A stretch of DNA of 64,000 bases, from assembly GCF_013410455.1 (NCBI RefSeq), contig NZ_JACCFW010000001.1, positions 1,752,929 through 1,816,928 on the forward strand, given 5' to 3'. Each line of letters begins with the position of its first letter. Positions within the stretch are counted from its first letter, which is position 1. Position numbers and translations under genes: made by a program. The notes under the pieces were generated by a model. It searched no databases. It saw nothing but the letters and a program-made list of their open reading frames with translations, and was not told the origin of the DNA. This document shows positions 61,623 to 64,000 of the stretch, in pieces. This DNA comes from Allobranchiibius huperziae (GTDB taxonomy: Bacteria; Actinomycetota; Actinomycetes; Actinomycetales; Dermatophilaceae).

Positions 61623-62098
61623 CGTCGCGAGACCGTCCTCGCCCGCATCCGGGACACGCAGTATCCGACGAGCACCAGGAGCACCAGGGCCCCGATGCTC
61701 TCCACCCAGACCGACTCCCAGTAGTCGGGGGCCTTGGTCGACTCGGTGAAACCGAAGAGTCCGCGCTTCGTGGTGACGACGAGGGCCGCGATCGTGCCGA
61801 CCTGCATCAGGAAGCCGGCCAGGGCACCCAGCGGCAGGATCCGACGGGGCGCCGCGAGGACGACCATGGCGAGGACGACGGCAGCGATGGCGTCGAGCAG
61901 GAAGAGCGGGCCGATGGTCTTGATCGACCGGTAGCCCTGGTCCCACAGGTGATAGTGCACCCAGCCGTTGCCGAGCAGACCCGCCGCGCCGAGGACCCGC
62001 AGCACGACGACGGTCAGGAAGGAGCCGGACCTCTCGATCGTGTGGTCGCGCCCGGTCGTGTCACCGGCGCCTGCATGCAGACCCGGGGTGGCACCCAT
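61616..62098 (-). CDS. Four-helix membrane protein upstream of sigma factor
   Basis: The 160-residue protein has about four membrane helices (VVVLRVLGAAGLLGNGWVHYHLW, FLLDAIAAVVLAMVVLA, PLGALAGFLMQVGTIAALVV, SIGALVLLVLVGYCV). WVHYHLWDQGY has two His in a helix end. I do not recognise a specific family. It is 1 nt from the cupredoxin gene stop and overlaps the sigma gene, so it is in the middle of the operon. Confidence 0.78.
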   Translation of the reverse strand: MGATPGLHAGAGDTTGRDHTIERSGSFLTVVVLRVLGAAGLLGNGWVHYHLWDQGYRSIKTIGPLFLLDAIAAVVLAMVVLAAPRRILPLGALAGFLMQVGTIAALVVTTKRGLFGFTESTKAPDYWESVWVESIGALVLLVLVGYCVSRMRARTVSRRW

Positions 62099-62099
62099 C

Positions 62100-62606
62100 T
62101 CAGGCGACCTTGATCTTGACGTCCATGCCGAGCATCTTGTGGTTGGCCACGGGACAGTTCACGTCGTACGTGCCGGCTTTGAGGGTCACCGTGAGCGTGG
62201 CGGATTTGCCGGCGGCGATGTCCGAGGTGCTCTTGTCGACGCCCGGTCCGACGATCTTCAGAGCATGCGTGGCCGAGCCGCCGTTCTTCACGTCGAACGT
62301 GTAGGTGCCCGGTGTGAAGGTCATGGTGCTGAGGGTGATGTGGAACTCGACCTCGTTGGCGGTGACCGTCTTTGTCGGCCCCGCCGCGGCCGGGGCACTG
62401 GATGACGACGAACCGGACGACGAGGTGGCCGGCGAAGAGGAGCTGGACGACGAACTCGGCGCCGAACTCGACGATGAACTGGTCGAGGAAGCGCTGGCGG
62501 CAGAGCTGGAAGAAGTGCCTGAGCTGCCGCCGCAGGCGGCGAGCGCGACGGCCAGGCCGACACCTGCGATCGCGACGGCGGGGAAACGGACGAGGGACTG
62601 GGACAT
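62100..62606 (-). CDS. Cupredoxin-domain lipoprotein
   Basis: The 168-residue protein has a signal peptide and lipobox VALAACGG (Cys25), a Ser-rich linker of about 50 residues, then a plastocyanin-type domain. The copper ligands appear complete: His114 (GGSATHALKIVG), Cys151 (YDVNCPV), His156 and Met161 (ANHKMLGM). It should be anchored outside the membrane and bind one copper for electron transfer or copper storage. ATG 62606 has CAGGAG upstream. First gene of the ECF cluster, with a promoter inverted repeat upstream. Confidence 0.92.
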   Translation of the reverse strand: MSQSLVRFPAVAIAGVGLAVALAACGGSSGTSSSSAASASSTSSSSSSAPSSSSSSSSPATSSSGSSSSSAPAAAGPTKTVTANEVEFHITLSTMTFTPGTYTFDVKNGGSATHALKIVGPGVDKSTSDIAAGKSATLTVTLKAGTYDVNCPVANHKMLGMDVKIKVA

Positions 62607-62688
62607 GTGAACTCCTGCGATCGATGCGGTCTTGCCGGACATCGGGCGCATCGGTGCCCGCACCGTCAGGTGCCGCTGCATCGCACGT

Positions 62689-62721
62689 CCGGTTGGTAGT
62701 ACGGAGCGGACGGCCAACCGG
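62689..62721 (-). promoter_or_regulatory. Perfect inverted repeat CCGGTTGG-N17-CCAACCGG with ECF-like promoter
   Basis: The 8-bp arms 62689-62696 and 62714-62721 are exact. On the minus strand GAACC (62720-62724, as a -35-like element) and CCGTA (62700-62704, as a -10-like element) are 15 nt apart, a spacing in the range of ECF promoters. It lies about 85 nt before the cupredoxin start. I have no independent proof it is used. Confidence 0.45.
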
Positions 62722-62837
62722 TTCACCTCACAGCCTCATTGTTTTTCAGCGACTTCTCCGGCTCGACCTCAATGCAGCCTTCACACGCCCCGGCACGTCG
62801 TGCGCACTTGCGCTCGGCGACGTGGTCTCATCGAGGG

Positions 62838-63812
62838 GTGACAGTTCGCGGAGTATCCCGGAGGGGGCTGGTGGGGGGTGCTCTGGGAGCGCTCGGCGCC
62901 GCCACGGTGGCGGCGTGTGGAGCCCCGGCCGCGATCATCCCGGCCGCACGGACGAGCGGCCCTCCCCGGACGCCGACCAGCACGCCGACCAGCAGGCCGA
63001 GCACCGTTCCGGCTGCCGCCGAGCTGCCGGGAGGCGGCCGCACGATCTTCCCGTCGCGCTTCCTCTTCGGGTGGTGCGGCTCCCCTGGGGCGCCCGCCCT
63101 CGGCCAGCTCGGCATCGGTGATCTGGACGTCCAACTGGACCGGATGATGAGTGCGTGCCCGGCGTGGTCCACCGGTCGGAAGATCCTGCCGGTCGTGGAG
63201 TTGATCGCGACCGTCGTCCAGGGCGCGCCCGGCGGCGACGGACTCTTCCGCGCGAGGGTGAGCGACGAGGTCATCTCGACCTGGCTGACCGCCGCACGGG
63301 CCCACGGCGCCCTCCTGCTGCTGAACATCCAGCCCGGCCGCGCGAGTTTCCTGGACGAGGCCCGCGCGTACGAGCACTGGCTGACCGAGCCGGACGTCGG
63401 GCTGGCACTGGACCCGGAGTGGTCGATCCGGGCGGGCCAGCGACCCGGCGCGGTCTTCGGCTCGACGACCGGCGAGATCGTGAACGACGTCGCCGCCTAC
63501 CTCTCGGGGTTGGTCAGCGCCCACAGGCTGCCGGAGAAGGCCCTGGTGGTGCACGTGCTGCGCCCCTCGATCCTGCGCGACCAGTCCGCGCTGCGGCCGC
63601 ACACCGGCGTGGCGCTGGTGAAGTCCGTCGACGGGATCGGCGCCGCGGAGGACAAGACCGACACCTACCACCTGGTCATGAAGGACACCCCGGCGTTCGT
63701 CGCACCGGGCTTCAAGCTGTTCTTCCAGGAGGACGCGCAGGCCGGGCCGTTGATGACCCCCGCGCAGGTGCTGGCGCTGGTGCCGCGCCCTGAGTACGTG
63801 CTCTACGAGTGA
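62838..63812 (+). CDS. Exported lipoprotein (Tat-type leader), unknown hydrolase-like domain
   Basis: The 324-residue protein starts VSRRGLVGGALGALGAATVAACG, a twin-arginine-like leader with a lipobox Cys27, so it is probably a lipoprotein exported folded. A Pro/Ser/Thr-rich linker of about 35 residues follows. The globular part includes FGWCGSPGAPALGQLGIGDLDVQLDRMM and NIQPGRASFLDEARAYEHWL. It resembles TIM-barrel glycosidase-like proteins of unknown function in actinobacteria, but I see no certain catalytic pair. Start GTG 62838. It is convergent with the SufT-like gene across a hairpin. Confidence 0.75.
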   Translation: MTVRGVSRRGLVGGALGALGAATVAACGAPAAIIPAARTSGPPRTPTSTPTSRPSTVPAAAELPGGGRTIFPSRFLFGWCGSPGAPALGQLGIGDLDVQLDRMMSACPAWSTGRKILPVVELIATVVQGAPGGDGLFRARVSDEVISTWLTAARAHGALLLLNIQPGRASFLDEARAYEHWLTEPDVGLALDPEWSIRAGQRPGAVFGSTTGEIVNDVAAYLSGLVSAHRLPEKALVVHVLRPSILRDQSALRPHTGVALVKSVDGIGAAEDKTDTYHLVMKDTPAFVAPGFKLFFQEDAQAGPLMTPAQVLALVPRPEYVLYE

Positions 63813-63818
63813 GACAGC

Positions 63819-63852
63819 GACGAGCGCGGGCCCCGAAGGACCCGCGCTCGTC
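63819..63852. terminator. Hairpin between convergent genes
   Basis: The perfect 12-bp arms GACGAGCGCGGG / CCCGCGCTCGTC (63819-63830, 63841-63852) flank a 10-nt loop. No long T-run follows on either strand, so it is a possible bidirectional terminator. Confidence 0.7.
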
Positions 63853-63872
63853 ATCTGCTCGTGTGGATCGGC

Positions 63873-64000
63873 TCAGACGTTGAAGCCGAGCGCCCGCAGC
63901 TGCTCGCGGCCGTCGTCGGTGATCTTGTCCGGGCCCCATGGCGGCATCCAGACCCAGTTGATCCGGAAGCTGTTGGTCAGGCCCTCCAGGGCGGCCCCGG
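63873..64000 (-). CDS. SufT/PaaD-type metal-sulfur cluster assembly factor, 3' end only
   Basis: The stop is at 63873-63875. The last 42 codons read ALEGLTNSFRINWVWMPPWG, then PDKITDDGREQLRALGFNV. The W-M-P-P-W-G-P-D-K-I-T-x-D-G-R-E-Q-L-R-A-L-G-F ending is typical of the DUF59/MIP18-type Fe-S assembly factors encoded at the end of actinobacterial suf operons. The rest of the gene lies outside the window, so no complete domain is visible. Confidence 0.9.
   Translation of the reverse strand, partial: GAALEGLTNSFRINWVWMPPWGPDKITDDGREQLRALGFNV

Overview
This is a 64 kb chromosomal stretch of a high-GC Gram-positive actinobacterium. Evidence is the roughly 70% GC coding DNA with many GTG starts and 4-nt gene overlaps, a mycothiol ligase (mshC), an InhA-type FabI, a GT4-type actinobacterial glycogen synthase, F420/LLM-type oxidoreductases, and small actinobacterial families (DUF3090, SCO1664-like, DUF5703, DUF3099). 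There is no sign of mycolic-acid genes. A Micrococcales (Dermacoccaceae-like) host is my guess and is not proven. Most of the window is ordinary core genome on both strands. One gene, the Tat-exported GH5 mannanase-like protein beside tRNA-Leu, is clearly atypical in base composition.

Layout. 0-4.6 kb: a partial GNAT, an MFS exporter, a broken GNAT remnant, a two-domain GNAT, a lipoprotein and a dienelactone hydrolase. 4.7-13.8 kb: the conserved mycothiol-ligase neighbourhood (mshC, SCO1664-like, DUF3090, histidine phosphatase, LLM oxidoreductase), then an aldo/keto reductase, DUF5703, an M20 peptidase and an ATP-dependent DNA ligase. 13.8-17.7 kb: a small secreted protein, a PQQ-type sugar dehydrogenase lipoprotein, tRNA-Leu(GAG) with a strong terminator, and the low-GC GH5 gene. 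17.7-19.2 kb: glutamate decarboxylase bracketed by two copies of a 78-79 bp palindromic repeat. 19.3-26.3 kb: a three-gene operon of transglutaminase-DUF2126, circularly permuted ATP-grasp-alpha-E and a second transglutaminase, a predicted amidoligase/peptide system of unknown product. 26.3-37.7 kb: divergent 51-bp tandem repeats, dinB, a RecQ-like helicase, an acyltransferase, an LLM monooxygenase, a TrmH methyltransferase, two tandem TauE/SafE permeases and an ABC ATPase. 37.8-40.4 kb: divergent glgA/glgC. 40.4-47.7 kb: serB, then a cyanophycin locus (cyanophycinase, cyanophycin synthetase and a convergent Mur-ligase-TPR protein). 47.8-51.1 kb: fabG-fabI, DUF3099, a small Cys-rich protein and moaA. 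51.1-58.2 kb: SURF1, an ABC exporter, an ABC-F protein, a zinc peptidase and an MFS transporter. 58.2-62.6 kb: a minus-strand envelope cluster (cupredoxin lipoprotein, membrane protein, ECF sigma, RskA-like anti-sigma, membrane protein, CHRD protein, class F sortase). 62.8-64 kb: a Tat lipoprotein and the 3' end of a SufT-like gene.

The strongest leads are the transglutaminase/ATP-grasp/alpha-E operon, the CHRD-sortase-ECF cluster with a possible non-LPXTG sorting motif and a promoter inverted repeat, the cyanophycin locus with its extra Mur ligase, and a set of palindromic intergenic repeats that sit mostly at gene ends, two of which bracket gadB. All coordinates were read by eye. Family names come from motif recognition, not database searches.
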